A stretch of DNA of 64,000 bases from Paenibacillus monticola (GCF_009664975.1 NZ_WJXB01000004.1:434001-498000), one strand, 5' to 3'. Positions 17,035-25,756 are shown, numbered from the stretch's first letter. Notes: generated by a model not told the origin, from the letters alone. Program-made: numbers and translations.

Positions 17035-18219
17035 ATGCTTCAGAAGATAAAAAAGATCGATGGCGTCATCATACTTATATTAGTATTACTGATGGTCGTC
17101 AGCATCTTCTCCATATACAGTGTCACCCATGGGAGAGACAAGCTGGATGGGTCCCATATTAAAATGATCAAATTTTATATCCTTGGCTTTATTGCCTTTT
17201 TTGGCCTGACTTTTGTAGATTATCGATTGATTGTGAAATATGCTCTCTATATATATGCTTTTGGTATTGGAATCCTGGTGCTAGTCAGCTTCATTGGTAA
17301 GGAACAGAACGGAGCCCAAGGCTGGATTAAGTTCGGAGGACAGAGTCTTCAGCCTGCTGAGTTGTTCAAGCTGATTTTGATTCTTTTTTTGGCAGCCGTG
17401 CTTGTCCGGAAAAATAAAAACAAACTCTTATTCTGGCGTGATGTATTTCCGCTTGGATTGATCACCATCGTCCCTTTTCTCCTTGTCATTTCCCAAAATG
17501 ACTTAGGAAACGCACTCTCCTATATCGTAATTCTGGTCGGGCTGTTATGGATTGGGAATATCAAGTTTACGCATGCACTGATCGGGTTGCTTATTATTGG
17601 TTGCTCTGCGGCAGCCGGAATTATGAGCTATATCCATTATCATGATGAAATCAAAGATTTTCTTACCGATATCGGCCGATCCCACTGGGTGGAGCGCTTT
17701 GATCCTTGGCTTGTGCCGGATAAGGCGACAGCAAAAGCGAGCTATCATACGAAGAACGCCAAGCTAGCAATTGCTTCAGGTGGAATGAGCGGGGAAGGTT
17801 ACATGGAAGGCAGCTCTGTCCAAACAGACCGAGTACCGTATACTTACTCTGACTCTATCTTTGTGCAGATTGCCGAAGAGTTTGGATTTGTAGGCTCTGC
17901 GCTGGTATTGCTGCTGTATTTTATCCTCATTCACCGAATGATTCTGATTGCTCTAGAAAGTCGAGATAGGGGTGGGCCATTTCTGATTGTAGGTGTGGTT
18001 GCCATGATGCTGTACCAGATATTTGAGAACATCGGCGCATTCCTCGGACTCATGCCGTTAACAGGAATTACCTTGCCCTTCATCAGCTTCGGAGGTACGT
18101 CATTGCTTATCAACATGGCCAGTATCGGGCTGGTAATGAGTGTACGCCTGCATGGACAAGAAGTAGAAGATGACATGCCGAAGTCAAGCCTTTATTCAGC
18201 GCCAGCCAAACTGGGTTAA
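17035..18219 (+). CDS. FtsW/RodA/SpoVE-family peptidoglycan polymerase, copy 1
   Basis: The 394-residue protein has about ten membrane segments and the SEDS-family landmarks: NGAQGWIKFGG with the LQPAELFKL block, SQNDLGNALSY, and the C-terminal MPLTGITLPFISFGGTS. SEDS proteins polymerise lipid II glycans with a class B PBP partner. The absence of division-specific signatures favours RodA-type elongation. ATG 17035 is preferred because AAGGAGG lies 7 nt upstream. An in-frame ATG at 16984 would add 17 basic residues that the second copy lacks. Copy 2 follows at 18380. Confidence 0.9.
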   Translation: MLQKIKKIDGVIILILVLLMVVSIFSIYSVTHGRDKLDGSHIKMIKFYILGFIAFFGLTFVDYRLIVKYALYIYAFGIGILVLVSFIGKEQNGAQGWIKFGGQSLQPAELFKLILILFLAAVLVRKNKNKLLFWRDVFPLGLITIVPFLLVISQNDLGNALSYIVILVGLLWIGNIKFTHALIGLLIIGCSAAAGIMSYIHYHDEIKDFLTDIGRSHWVERFDPWLVPDKATAKASYHTKNAKLAIASGGMSGEGYMEGSSVQTDRVPYTYSDSIFVQIAEEFGFVGSALVLLLYFILIHRMILIALESRDRGGPFLIVGVVAMMLYQIFENIGAFLGLMPLTGITLPFISFGGTSLLINMASIGLVMSVRLHGQEVEDDMPKSSLYSAPAKLG

Positions 18220-18245
18220 GCTACTAGCAGGCTAACTAATTTAAA

Positions 18246-18287
18246 CCATGGGATCTCATTGTTGTGGATGAGGTCTTGTGGTTTTTT
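18246..18287 (+). terminator. Terminator between the two RodA-family genes
   Basis: A 14-nt arm (18246-18259) pairs imperfectly with 18268-18281 around the core ATCTCAT/ATGAGGT, followed by six T. The two paralogues are therefore probably separate transcription units. Confidence 0.6.
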
Positions 18288-18379
18288 GTTTATTTATGGA
18301 TATTATTCCTATAGAATGTAAAGAGGGGCTATTCGATCATTAGGGTAGTTATGAATCTAGCGGAATTGGGAGCGTCCAT

Positions 18380-19570
18380 ATGCTGCAAAAGCTTAAGAAA
18401 ATCGATGGTGTAATTGTAATTGTGCTGATTATGCTAATGTGTGTCAGTATATTTTCTATATTCAGTGTAACCCATGGCAGGGAATTGGACGGCTTTCATC
18501 TGCGAATGCTCAAGTATTACATATTGGGTTTTGCCGTTTTTGTGGTGCTTGCCTTTGTCGATTACCGGATATTTATCAAATATGCCCTCTATTTATATCT
18601 ATTTGGAGTTGGACTATTGGCGCTGGTGAACCTATTTGGCCAAGTACATAATGGGGCTCGAGGTTGGGTGGAGATAGGAGGATTAAGTCTTCAACCGGCT
18701 GAATTGTTCAAACTGGTGTTGATTCTTTTTCTGTCCTCTGTAATAGCCCGTAAACAAGGTTCCGCGCTTACCTTCTGGAAAGGGATTGTTCCCTTAGGTT
18801 TGTTGACGCTGCTCCCCTTTGCAATAGTTATTGTGCAGAATGATCTGGGCAACGCGCTCAGCTACATTGTTATTCTACTGGGTCTGCTATGGATAGGAAA
18901 CATTAAATTTTCCCATGCCCTCATAGGCTTAATTATTGTGGGTGGATTGAGTCTGATGTTCGTCTTTAGCTATATTCACTATCATGATCAAGTGGTGGAG
19001 TTTATTGTAGAAACTACGGGTCGGGATCATTTGATTGACCGGTTTGATCCTTGGCTTGTCCCGGATCTGGCAACTGATGATGCAAGCTATCATACCCGGC
19101 ATGCCAAGCTAGCTATTGCCTCGGGTGGTATGAGCGGTGAAGGATATATGCAGGGAAGCTCTGTGCAGTCCAATCAGGTGCCGTATACCTATACCGATGC
19201 CATTTTTGTGCAGATTGCCGAAGAGTTTGGATTTTTAGGTGCCGCACTCTTGCTTCTGCTCTTCTTCATTCTGATCCACCGGATGATCCTGATTGCTCTG
19301 GAAAGCAAGGATCGCAGTGGGAAGTTTCTGATCATCGGGATGGTGGCCATGTTGCTGTATCAGATTCTTGAGAATATCGGTGCCTTTATAGGTCTGATGC
19401 CGTTGACGGGGATTACGCTGCCTTTTATCAGTTATGGAGGGACTTCAGTGCTGATTAATATGTCCAGTATGGGAATAGTGATGAGCGTGCATCTTTATGG
19501 ACAGGAAATAGAGGATGAGCTGCCAAGAGCCAGGGATTATGCGGCACAGGTTAAGGGACTAAAGGGCTGA
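18380..19570 (+). CDS. FtsW/RodA/SpoVE-family peptidoglycan polymerase, copy 2
   Basis: This 396-residue protein is colinear with copy 1 from the shared MLQK(I/L)KKIDGV start to the end. It keeps the same key segments: NGARGWVEIGG, LQPAELFKL, VQNDLGNALSY and GITLPFISYGGTS. Differences cluster in the membrane helices and the extracellular loop near residues 195-225. The pair clearly arose by tandem duplication, and neither copy shows truncation. Division of labour between vegetative growth and sporulation is possible but not shown. A GGGAG ribosome-binding site precedes the ATG. Confidence 0.9.
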   Translation: MLQKLKKIDGVIVIVLIMLMCVSIFSIFSVTHGRELDGFHLRMLKYYILGFAVFVVLAFVDYRIFIKYALYLYLFGVGLLALVNLFGQVHNGARGWVEIGGLSLQPAELFKLVLILFLSSVIARKQGSALTFWKGIVPLGLLTLLPFAIVIVQNDLGNALSYIVILLGLLWIGNIKFSHALIGLIIVGGLSLMFVFSYIHYHDQVVEFIVETTGRDHLIDRFDPWLVPDLATDDASYHTRHAKLAIASGGMSGEGYMQGSSVQSNQVPYTYTDAIFVQIAEEFGFLGAALLLLLFFILIHRMILIALESKDRSGKFLIIGMVAMLLYQILENIGAFIGLMPLTGITLPFISYGGTSVLINMSSMGIVMSVHLYGQEIEDELPRARDYAAQVKGLKG

Positions 19571-19662
19571 AATCAATATTTAGTAGATTGCTAGGTTTGC
19601 AGACTCTCTTCTCCGGGCATACTGACTCACATAAGAGTTCAGAGGGAGAGGGGCCGTTTTAC

Positions 19663-20427
19663 ATGGATATGAACCAACCGAATCACGGCGATTCGTTACA
19701 AGATTCCATACGCACAACCTTTAAGTATACTGCCATTTTAATTTGTTTCTTTATGGTTATCATGATGGCCTGGGAAGGTCAAAAAAGCGATGCTGCAGTG
19801 GCGGAGGTAGCGATTCCTAAGGATTCGATCCGGCTGCGCATTCTGGCTAATTCAGATGGAACACAGGATCAATTGGTCAAGCGGCAAATCCGCGACACAA
19901 TCGTCGAGCAAATGAACCAATGGGTGTCCGGGCTTGCCGATCCGCAGAGCTTGGAACAAGCGCGAACCTTGATTAGAAGCCATCTGCCGGAGCTAAACGC
20001 GCTGGTTGGAGCGGAGCTTGCGAAACGGGGAATAGAGTATTCTTTTAATGTCGAGTTAGGAGTCGTCCCTTTTCCAACCAAAATGTATGGGGGCACGGTG
20101 TACCCGGCTGGTGATTATGAAGCGGTACGCATCACCTTGGGTGCGGGCCAGGGACAAAATTGGTGGTGCGTATTATTTCCTCCATTATGCTTCATAGATG
20201 CAGGTTCAGGAGATGCGGCCGCTCCTGCTGCGACCAAAGGGGCGAAGACAGTCGCTGCTTCCGCAGCAGACGATAACAAAGTGCAACCAGCGGTTGGTAA
20301 AGCTGTGCAGAAGGCTTCAGTAACTGAGGATGATTCATCAACTGCGGGCAAGGAGCCCAAAGTGCGTTTCTTCTTCTGGGAGCTGCTGCAAAACATCTGG
20401 AGCTGGATCAGTGGATTATGGTCTTAA
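19663..20427 (+). CDS. spoIIR: Stage II sporulation protein R
   Basis: SpoIIR is the forespore-secreted signal that activates the protease SpoIIGA to process pro-sigma-E in the mother cell. The product has a membrane or signal segment (residues about 17-40). The SpoIIR core has IPKDSIRLRILANSDGTQDQ, RQIRD and the GQNWWCVLFPPLCFID block, with its paired Cys residues. The C-terminal 90 residues are Ala/Lys-rich and variable. ATG 19663 follows GAGGGAG; the frame extends 25 codons further upstream without a better start. It sits between prfA-prmC and sua5 as in B. subtilis. Confidence 0.93.
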   Translation: MDMNQPNHGDSLQDSIRTTFKYTAILICFFMVIMMAWEGQKSDAAVAEVAIPKDSIRLRILANSDGTQDQLVKRQIRDTIVEQMNQWVSGLADPQSLEQARTLIRSHLPELNALVGAELAKRGIEYSFNVELGVVPFPTKMYGGTVYPAGDYEAVRITLGAGQGQNWWCVLFPPLCFIDAGSGDAAAPAATKGAKTVAASAADDNKVQPAVGKAVQKASVTEDDSSTAGKEPKVRFFFWELLQNIWSWISGLWS

Positions 20428-20489
20428 GTCCTGTTCTTGGATCTACAGTTTTGCTTCAAGATATGTTACTCTTTTCTTAGTAGATCCTT

Positions 20490-20518
20490 AACGGCTCCCC
20501 TTGGGGGCCGTTTCTTCT
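20490..20518 (+). terminator. Terminator of spoIIR
   Basis: AACGGC-TCCCC and GGGGG-CCGTT form a GC-rich stem with a 2-nt loop, followed by TTCTTCTT. Confidence 0.75.
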
Positions 20519-20553
20519 TGAATAAGAGCAAGTAATTATTTAGAAAGCCTGTG

Positions 20554-21777
20554 ATGAGTATGGAACAACCTAAAGATTCTTTATTTGCTGTTCAGCGGCA
20601 GAGCGGCGATATAAGCACTACCGTATATTGGGAGCTGAAGTCAGCAGTGGAGGCTTCTTTATTAGTGCAGACGGAGGAAGACCGTTCAGCTATAGCGGAA
20701 GCGGCGAAAATGCTACGCGCGGGTGGCACTGTGGCATTTCCCACCGAGACGGTTTACGGTCTGGGTGCAGACGCCCGGAATACAGCAGCTGTTGAAGCCG
20801 TATTCGCGGCAAAAGGACGCCCGTCCGACAATCCCTTAATCGTGCATATTGCCGATCGAAGTGCTCTGGACGGGCTTGTTACTGCTGTGCACCCTACGGC
20901 TCAGGCGCTGATTGATGCTTTTTGGCCCGGCCCTTTAACGCTGGTTCTGCCGGTCCGGTCTGGTGTTCTATCGCCCCTCGTGACGGCAGGTCTGGATACG
21001 GTCGGCGTACGCATGCCTGATCATCCGGTGGCCTTGGCACTATTAAGTGCGGCGGCCTGTCCGGTTGCCGCACCTAGCGCCAATCGCTCCGGCCGGCCAA
21101 GTCCGACCCTGGCCTCGCACGTACTGGACGACTTGGCCGGCTATATCGGCGGCGTCCTGGACGGCGGCGCTGCCGGGGTCGGTCTGGAATCAACCGTCGT
21201 GCAGGTGCAGCCTGACGGCATGATCGCTGTGCTGCGTCCCGGTGGCATCACCACCGAGCAGCTCGCTTCTGTAGCGGGCGCGGATGCTGTAGATACAGCG
21301 CCTGCCGCTGTTGTGGAGCTGGCAGCTGCGGCAGCAGCAGATGCTAGCTCTGCCTCCGGCCCGGAATTCGCGGCCGGTGGGAGCAGCCCCGGCCCGCGCG
21401 CGCCGGGCATGAAGTACACGCACTACGCGCCGCGCGGCTGGCTCGGCGTAGTGCGCGGCGCTTCGCCGCAACGCGTGGCGGCGGAGGCCACGCTTCTGCT
21501 GCAGGCGGCGCAGCAGGCCGGCGAGAATACGGGCCTGCTCCTCTTTGCGGAGCATAAGGCCCTGTATCCCGCCGAAGCTGCCGCCTGCGTTGTATCTCTT
21601 GGCTCATTATCCTCGCCAGAGGAGGGAGCCCGCTCCCTGTATGCCGCGCTGCGGCGCTTCGATGAAGCGGGAGCCACCTACATTCTGGCCGAGGCATGTC
21701 CGGAGACCGGCCTCGGCGCAGCCATCATGAACCGGCTGATGAAAGCAGCCGGTGGCTCCGTAATCGAAGCCGGCTAA
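20554..21777 (+). CDS. sua5: L-threonylcarbamoyladenylate synthase (Sua5/YwlC type)
   Basis: The enzyme makes threonylcarbamoyl-AMP for t6A37 modification of ANN-decoding tRNAs. The YrdC core (residues about 45-240) shows FPTETVYGLGADA, KGRPSDNPLIVHI, FWPGPLTLVLP and APSANRSGRPSPT. The C-terminal Sua5 domain has the PGMKYTHYAP linker motif and ends with IMNRLMKAAGG, as in B. subtilis YwlC. An Ala/Ser/Gly-rich stretch (about residues 250-285) makes it roughly 60 residues longer than that protein. The coding sequence around 21050-21520 is unusually GC-rich. ATG 20554 is chosen over GTG 20551 on ribosome-binding-site spacing. Confidence 0.93.
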   Translation: MSMEQPKDSLFAVQRQSGDISTTVYWELKSAVEASLLVQTEEDRSAIAEAAKMLRAGGTVAFPTETVYGLGADARNTAAVEAVFAAKGRPSDNPLIVHIADRSALDGLVTAVHPTAQALIDAFWPGPLTLVLPVRSGVLSPLVTAGLDTVGVRMPDHPVALALLSAAACPVAAPSANRSGRPSPTLASHVLDDLAGYIGGVLDGGAAGVGLESTVVQVQPDGMIAVLRPGGITTEQLASVAGADAVDTAPAAVVELAAAAAADASSASGPEFAAGGSSPGPRAPGMKYTHYAPRGWLGVVRGASPQRVAAEATLLLQAAQQAGENTGLLLFAEHKALYPAEAAACVVSLGSLSSPEEGARSLYAALRRFDEAGATYILAEACPETGLGAAIMNRLMKAAGGSVIEAG

Positions 21778-21894
21778 ACACGGCTCTCTAACCCTACCTA
21801 GCTAGGCTCTTCCCGAATTCCTGACCCAGTCATGATTGCCATCTTGTCCGCATATCGTTGTAGTACAAGATATAACGGACTTGGGGGTAGGGGA

Positions 21895-22467
21895 ATGGGC
21901 ATGGGTGAAGTATATGCCGGATGGGGGCAGACCCTAACAATTGCTATAATGGCAATTGCGCTGGGCATGGATGCTTTTTCACTCGGTGTAGGCATCGGGA
22001 TGAAGGGCATTCGTCTGCTGCATGTGCTGCAAATGAGCCTGCTTATTGCCTTTTTTCATGTGCTTATGCCACTTCTGGGCTTACTTACGGGAAGTTACGT
22101 TGGGCATTTGCTCGGTCAGGTAACGGCTTATGCAGCTGGCGGTCTGCTTGTCCTACTGGGGACGCATATGGTTTTTAACTCCTTTCGTCCGATTTCCAGT
22201 GAGATGCGGGGAACGAGTCACCGGACATTTTGGGGCATGCTGCTCATTTCTTTAAGTGTAAGTGTAGATTCGTTTTCCGTGGGAGTATCATTAGGAATGT
22301 TTGTAAATAGTGTATTTTTGACCGTGCTGGCCTTTGGAATTTGCGGCGGCTTAATGTCGACTGTCGGCTTGCTGCTAGGGCGGCATGTTAGCCGCGGACT
22401 TGGTGAATACGGTGAAGCCTTGGGTGGGGCAATACTTTTGGCGTTTGGCTTACTGTTCATCTTCTGA
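21895..22467 (+). CDS. mntP: Putative manganese efflux pump MntP
   Basis: The protein of about 190 residues has six membrane segments arranged as two repeats, each with the family's acidic motif (ALGMDAFSLGVGIGM and SVSVDSFSVGVSLGM). MntP exports Mn(II). It is in the ywlD position of the conserved ywlC-D-E order. ATG 21895 or 21901, after a G-rich stretch, is preferred; the frame is open 21 codons upstream with no good ribosome-binding site. Confidence 0.88.
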   Translation: MGMGEVYAGWGQTLTIAIMAIALGMDAFSLGVGIGMKGIRLLHVLQMSLLIAFFHVLMPLLGLLTGSYVGHLLGQVTAYAAGGLLVLLGTHMVFNSFRPISSEMRGTSHRTFWGMLLISLSVSVDSFSVGVSLGMFVNSVFLTVLAFGICGGLMSTVGLLLGRHVSRGLGEYGEALGGAILLAFGLLFIF

Positions 22468-22514
22468 TACAATAACGGCGAAAGTATCTTTCAATATTCA
22501 TGGGGGTGGAAAGC

Positions 22515-23102
22515 ATGCTGCATATTTTATTCGTCTGCACCGGAAATACGTGCCGTAGTCCAATGGCCGAAGGGCTTCTACGGAAACTAGCAAAGGAACG
22601 CGGAATCGACCTGGAAGTGCGGTCTGCAGGTGTATCTGCCATTTCCGGTACTTCGATTTCACGACATGCCGCAGCTATTCTGCGGGATGAAGGTATTAAT
22701 GACCATATTCTATCCTCTCAGCTAACGGGGCAAACTGTTTCTTGGGCAGATCTTGTATTGACGCTGACCGGTGGGCATAAAAGGCATTTGCTGCAGTATT
22801 TCCCGGACGCGGTAACGAAGACTTACACACTGAAGGAATACGTGCATGACGAAGACGCTGTAACTGAAGATATTAAAGAGCTGGATAGCCTATATGCGGA
22901 TGCAGAACTTAGCCTAGCGCTTGGTGGGGAACCGAATGCTGAAGATTTGCAGCGGATTATTGAGATCCGCCAACGGATTCCAAGCTTCGATATTTCTGAT
23001 CCCTTTGGAGGGAACCGCGAAGATTATGAGCTAACGGCTGCCGAGATCCGTACAGCATTGTTCGGTCTGCTGGATAAGTTGGAATCCTTACGCCGTTTGT
23101 AA
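22515..23102 (+). CDS. ywlE: Protein-arginine phosphatase YwlE (low-molecular-weight PTP fold)
   Basis: The phosphate loop VCTGNTCRSPMAE has the Cys nucleophile and the Thr after the Gly-Asn pair that gives YwlE its preference for phosphoarginine, the mark written by McsB. The general-acid loop is DPFGG. The protein is about 195 residues, some 45 longer than B. subtilis YwlE. The extra part is an acidic, helical-looking insertion (EDIKELDSLYADAE onward) immediately before the DPFGG loop. ATG 22515 has GGGGGTGGAAAG upstream and gives the usual N-terminus. Confidence 0.9.
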   Translation: MLHILFVCTGNTCRSPMAEGLLRKLAKERGIDLEVRSAGVSAISGTSISRHAAAILRDEGINDHILSSQLTGQTVSWADLVLTLTGGHKRHLLQYFPDAVTKTYTLKEYVHDEDAVTEDIKELDSLYADAELSLALGGEPNAEDLQRIIEIRQRIPSFDISDPFGGNREDYELTAAEIRTALFGLLDKLESLRRL

Positions 23103-23108
23103 TGAAGG

Positions 23109-23137
23109 TTGATTTTCAGTGGCCTTTGCATTAATAT
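23109..23137 (+). promoter_or_regulatory. Promoter of the riboswitch-ywlG-glyA unit
   Basis: TTGATT (23109-23114) and TAATAT (23132-23137) are 17 bp apart. The predicted start, near 23144, is just before the riboswitch aptamer. Confidence 0.65.
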
Positions 23138-23147
23138 GAAAGAACAA

Positions 23148-23270
23148 ATATCGGTTCCGGTGTAACTGGCGACAAGTGTGGATCAAACCACGATGGAGCA
23201 TCGGAATAAACGGCCGGTCGCCTGGGCAAAAGAGCAAATCCGCAGCTACCTGCGGACTGCTCTTTTTTGT
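23148..23270 (+). ncRNA. ZTP/ZMP (pfl) riboswitch with terminator expression platform
   Basis: The leader shows the conserved blocks of the pfl motif in order. GTAACTGGCG is at 23162-23171. A GTGG/CCAC hairpin is followed by GATGGAGCAT near 23177-23201. After a short linker comes GTCGCCTGGGCA at 23217-23228. Directly downstream is a strong intrinsic terminator: GAGCA-TCCGCAG (23232-23245) pairs with CTGCGGA-TGCTC (23250-23262), then six T. ZTP riboswitches bind the purine precursor ZMP or its triphosphate, which build up when 10-formyl-tetrahydrofolate is short, and usually prevent termination. glyA, two genes down, is a classic target because it makes one-carbon units. Confidence 0.88.
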
Positions 23271-23325
23271 TTAAAATGAACCTGATTACAACTAGTCTAT
23301 GTTTATGATGTGAGGAGGTAAGGAG

Positions 23326-23979
23326 ATGGACGAAGTCGTGAAGCAGGACCCTTGGGAAAAATGTGCATCCACTAATGTAACCGAAAGTACAGAACATCCG
23401 GCGGAAGTAGAGCTTTCTTGGACTGCCGTAACTGCCACCGTGGTACGTGAGCTGGCGAAGATTGGCAAGCTTGGGCCTGGAAAAGTTCTTGTTGTCGGAG
23501 TCAGTACTAGCGAGGTCGCTGGTGTTCGAATTGGTACTGGAGGCGCGCTGGAAGTGGCAGAACAGCTGCTTGAAGGGGTACGCCAAGTTGCTGAAGAATG
23601 GGGCTTTCAACCGGTATACCAGTGCTGTGAGCACTTGAACCGTGCGCTTGTAATGGAACGCTCTTTGCTTGCGTCACTTGGGTTGAAGGAAGTTGCTGCT
23701 GTACCTATACCCGGAGCCGGGGGCTCTATGGCTGCCGCTGCTTACCGTTCGATGGCGGATCCTGTTCTGGCCGAAAGCGTACAAGCTCATGCCGGAATAG
23801 ATATTGGGGAGACGTTGATTGGTATGCATTTGCGCGCTGTGGCAGTCCCTTTCCGGCCCACACAACGCTACATTGGTGCGGCTAGAGTGAATGCGGCTTG
23901 GACTAGGCCGGCGTTGATCGGCGGCGAACGTGCAGTATACCATACACCTGAAGTTAGTGGTTCTCAGCTCTGCGATTGA
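23326..23979 (+). CDS. ywlG: TIGR01440/UPF0340-family protein YwlG
   Basis: The 217-residue protein matches the conserved YwlG family of unknown function. Landmarks are VVGVSTSEVAG-type sequence, YQCCEHLNRALVMER, the AAYRSMADPV block and a C-terminal GGERAVY. A pair of cysteines (CCEH) and conserved His/Glu could form a metal or catalytic site, but nothing is established. It has a strong AGGAGG ribosome-binding site and lies between the ZTP riboswitch and glyA, so it should be co-induced under folate or purine stress. B. subtilis has the same ywlG-glyA order. Confidence 0.88.
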   Translation: MDEVVKQDPWEKCASTNVTESTEHPAEVELSWTAVTATVVRELAKIGKLGPGKVLVVGVSTSEVAGVRIGTGGALEVAEQLLEGVRQVAEEWGFQPVYQCCEHLNRALVMERSLLASLGLKEVAAVPIPGAGGSMAAAAYRSMADPVLAESVQAHAGIDIGETLIGMHLRAVAVPFRPTQRYIGAARVNAAWTRPALIGGERAVYHTPEVSGSQLCD

Positions 23980-24031
23980 CCAGCGAGCTTCAATAAAATA
24001 TAAACACAAACACTAGGAGGAAATAAGAATC

Positions 24032-25279
24032 ATGGAACAATTGCGTAAGAGTGACCCGGCAGTACTGGAAGCGATGGGACTGGAGTTAAGACGTCAGCGT
24101 GCCAATATTGAGCTTATTGCCTCAGAAAATATCGTCAGTGAAGCCGTTATGGAAGCAATGGGCTCCGTGCTTACGAACAAGTATGCAGAAGGCTATCCCG
24201 GCAAAAGATATTATGGTGGTTGTGAAGATGTGGATATTGTGGAGAACCTGGCCCGTGATCGTGCAAAACAACTGTTTGGTGCCGATCATGTAAACGTGCA
24301 GCCGCATTCCGGCGCTCAGGCGAATATGGCAGTGTATCTGGCCGCACTTAACCCAGGGGATACTGTGCTGGGCATGAACCTGGCACATGGTGGCCATTTA
24401 ACGCACGGCAGTCCGGTCAATGCCTCCGGTTTGCTGTATAACTTTGTAGCCTATGGTGTTCAAGAGAATACATTCCTCATCGATTATGATGAAGTGCGCA
24501 AAGCAGCATTTAAGCACCGTCCTAAACTAATTGTAGCTGGTGCGAGTGCATACCCGCGTATTATTGATTTTGAAGCGCTAGGCTCTATTGCAAATGATGT
24601 CGGAGCTCTGTTTATGGTAGATATGGCACATATCGCCGGTTTGGTTGCGGCAGGTCTTCATCCGAGTCCGGTTCCATATGCCCATTTTGTTACAACTACA
24701 ACACATAAGACTTTGCGCGGTCCACGCGGAGGTATGATTATGTGTAGACAGCCATGGGCGGCTGCAATCGATAAGGCGGTATTCCCTGGTTCTCAAGGTG
24801 GCCCTCTTATGCATGTGATTGCATCCAAAGCTGTGGCATTTGGAGAAGCGCTGCTGCCATCCTTTAAGACTTATGCTGAGAATGTAGTGAAGAATGCGAA
24901 AATACTGGCAGAAACACTTATAGGTGAAGGAGTAAACATTGTATCAGGCGGGACGGACAATCATTTGATGCTGCTCGATACCCGTAATCTCAATATCACT
25001 GGCAAAGTAGCGGAAAAAGTACTGGATTCCGTCGGCATCACTGTGAATAAGAATGCTATACCATTTGACCCTACAAGTCCATTTGTAACCAGTGGCATCC
25101 GGATAGGTACACCTGCAGTCACCTCGCGTGGTATGGACGAGCAGGCCATGGTAATCATCGGCCGTATTATTGCCAACGTTCTGAAGAATCCAGAGGACGA
25201 AGTGAAATTGACTGAAGCTGCCCGCCAAGTAGCGGAACTTACGGAGCAATACCCACTGTACACCGACCTAAAATATTAA
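24032..25279 (+). CDS. glyA: Serine hydroxymethyltransferase
   Basis: The 415-residue PLP enzyme converts serine and tetrahydrofolate to glycine and 5,10-methylene-tetrahydrofolate. The PLP lysine is in [14 protein letters not shown] near residue 226. Other landmarks are the N-terminal [22 protein letters not shown] and the [12 protein letters not shown]-type segment. TAGGAGGAAAT precedes the ATG. It is 52 nt after ywlG and probably controlled by the ZTP riboswitch upstream. Confidence 0.97.
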   Translation: MEQLRKSDPAVLEAMGLELRRQRANIELIASENIVSEAVMEAMGSVLTNKYAEGYPGKRYYGGCEDVDIVENLARDRAKQLFGADHVNVQPHSGAQANMAVYLAALNPGDTVLGMNLAHGGHLTHGSPVNASGLLYNFVAYGVQENTFLIDYDEVRKAAFKHRPKLIVAGASAYPRIIDFEALGSIANDVGALFMVDMAHIAGLVAAGLHPSPVPYAHFVTTTTHKTLRGPRGGMIMCRQPWAAAIDKAVFPGSQGGPLMHVIASKAVAFGEALLPSFKTYAENVVKNAKILAETLIGEGVNIVSGGTDNHLMLLDTRNLNITGKVAEKVLDSVGITVNKNAIPFDPTSPFVTSGIRIGTPAVTSRGMDEQAMVIIGRIIANVLKNPEDEVKLTEAARQVAELTEQYPLYTDLKY

Positions 25280-25336
25280 GATTAGCTGCGGTATCGTATG
25301 TATATTCGAGTGTTTCTTTTTGCAAATATAAGAATG

Positions 25337-25421
25337 TATATGCTTCAGACGATAACTTATCCTTATATTTCTCGAAGAAACGGGTGCCATCCCTAAAAGG
25401 ACGGCAAAGCCGTTTCTTCTT
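25337..25421. repeat. Dispersed 85-bp hairpin element, copy A
   Basis: The segment aligns over its whole length with 35482-35567. It contains a long hairpin: AAGAAACGG (25375-25383) with CCGTTTCTT (25410-25418), and inside it TGCCATCC with GGACGGCA around a 6-nt loop. Conservation extends about 38 bp upstream of the hairpin, so it is an element and not just a stem. It lies between glyA and its terminator. The rest of the 562-bp glyA-upp gap holds that terminator, an AT-rich 9-bp hairpin at 25541-25561 and the upp promoter. Confidence 0.65.
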
Positions 25422-25422
25422 G

Positions 25423-25462
25423 CTCCGCGAGGTCAGCTTATTGACCTTGGCGGAGTTTTTTT
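25423..25462 (+). terminator. Terminator of the ywlG-glyA unit
   Basis: CTCCGC-AGGTCA (25423-25435) pairs with TGACCT-GCGGAG (25442-25455) around a 6-nt loop, followed by seven T. Confidence 0.92.
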
Positions 25463-25756
25463 GTTGTTGCATAATGTTCACACTTTAGGTTTAAAAATCT
25501 TAGCTTCCCCAAATGATTGGTTCCATGAAAGTTCATGAAATTTTCATTAAATTAATGAAAATCAGTGAAAGAAATGTGAAAAGTATAAAATTTTTGAATT
25601 CAAGCAAATTTAAACACGAGATTTATCCAGCAAGTTGAGCAAACTCCTAATCTTTACCGAGTATCTTGCGGGCTGCAGCAGATTGCAGTAAATGGCGGCG
25701 TCTGCTTCCTAACTAAAAGTGTCAGTTCCTTCATAGGTGAAAAGCGGTGAAGGGAA

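Noticed and set aside
23148-23270. Glycine riboswitch before ywlG-glyA
   Set aside because: The conserved blocks and the single aptamer with CGCCTGGGCA at its 3' end fit the ZTP motif, not a tandem glycine aptamer.
25239-25481. Minus-strand 80-residue gene after glyA
   Set aside because: It overlaps the glyA 3' end and runs through the terminator and the hairpin element; the related copy B has a broken frame.
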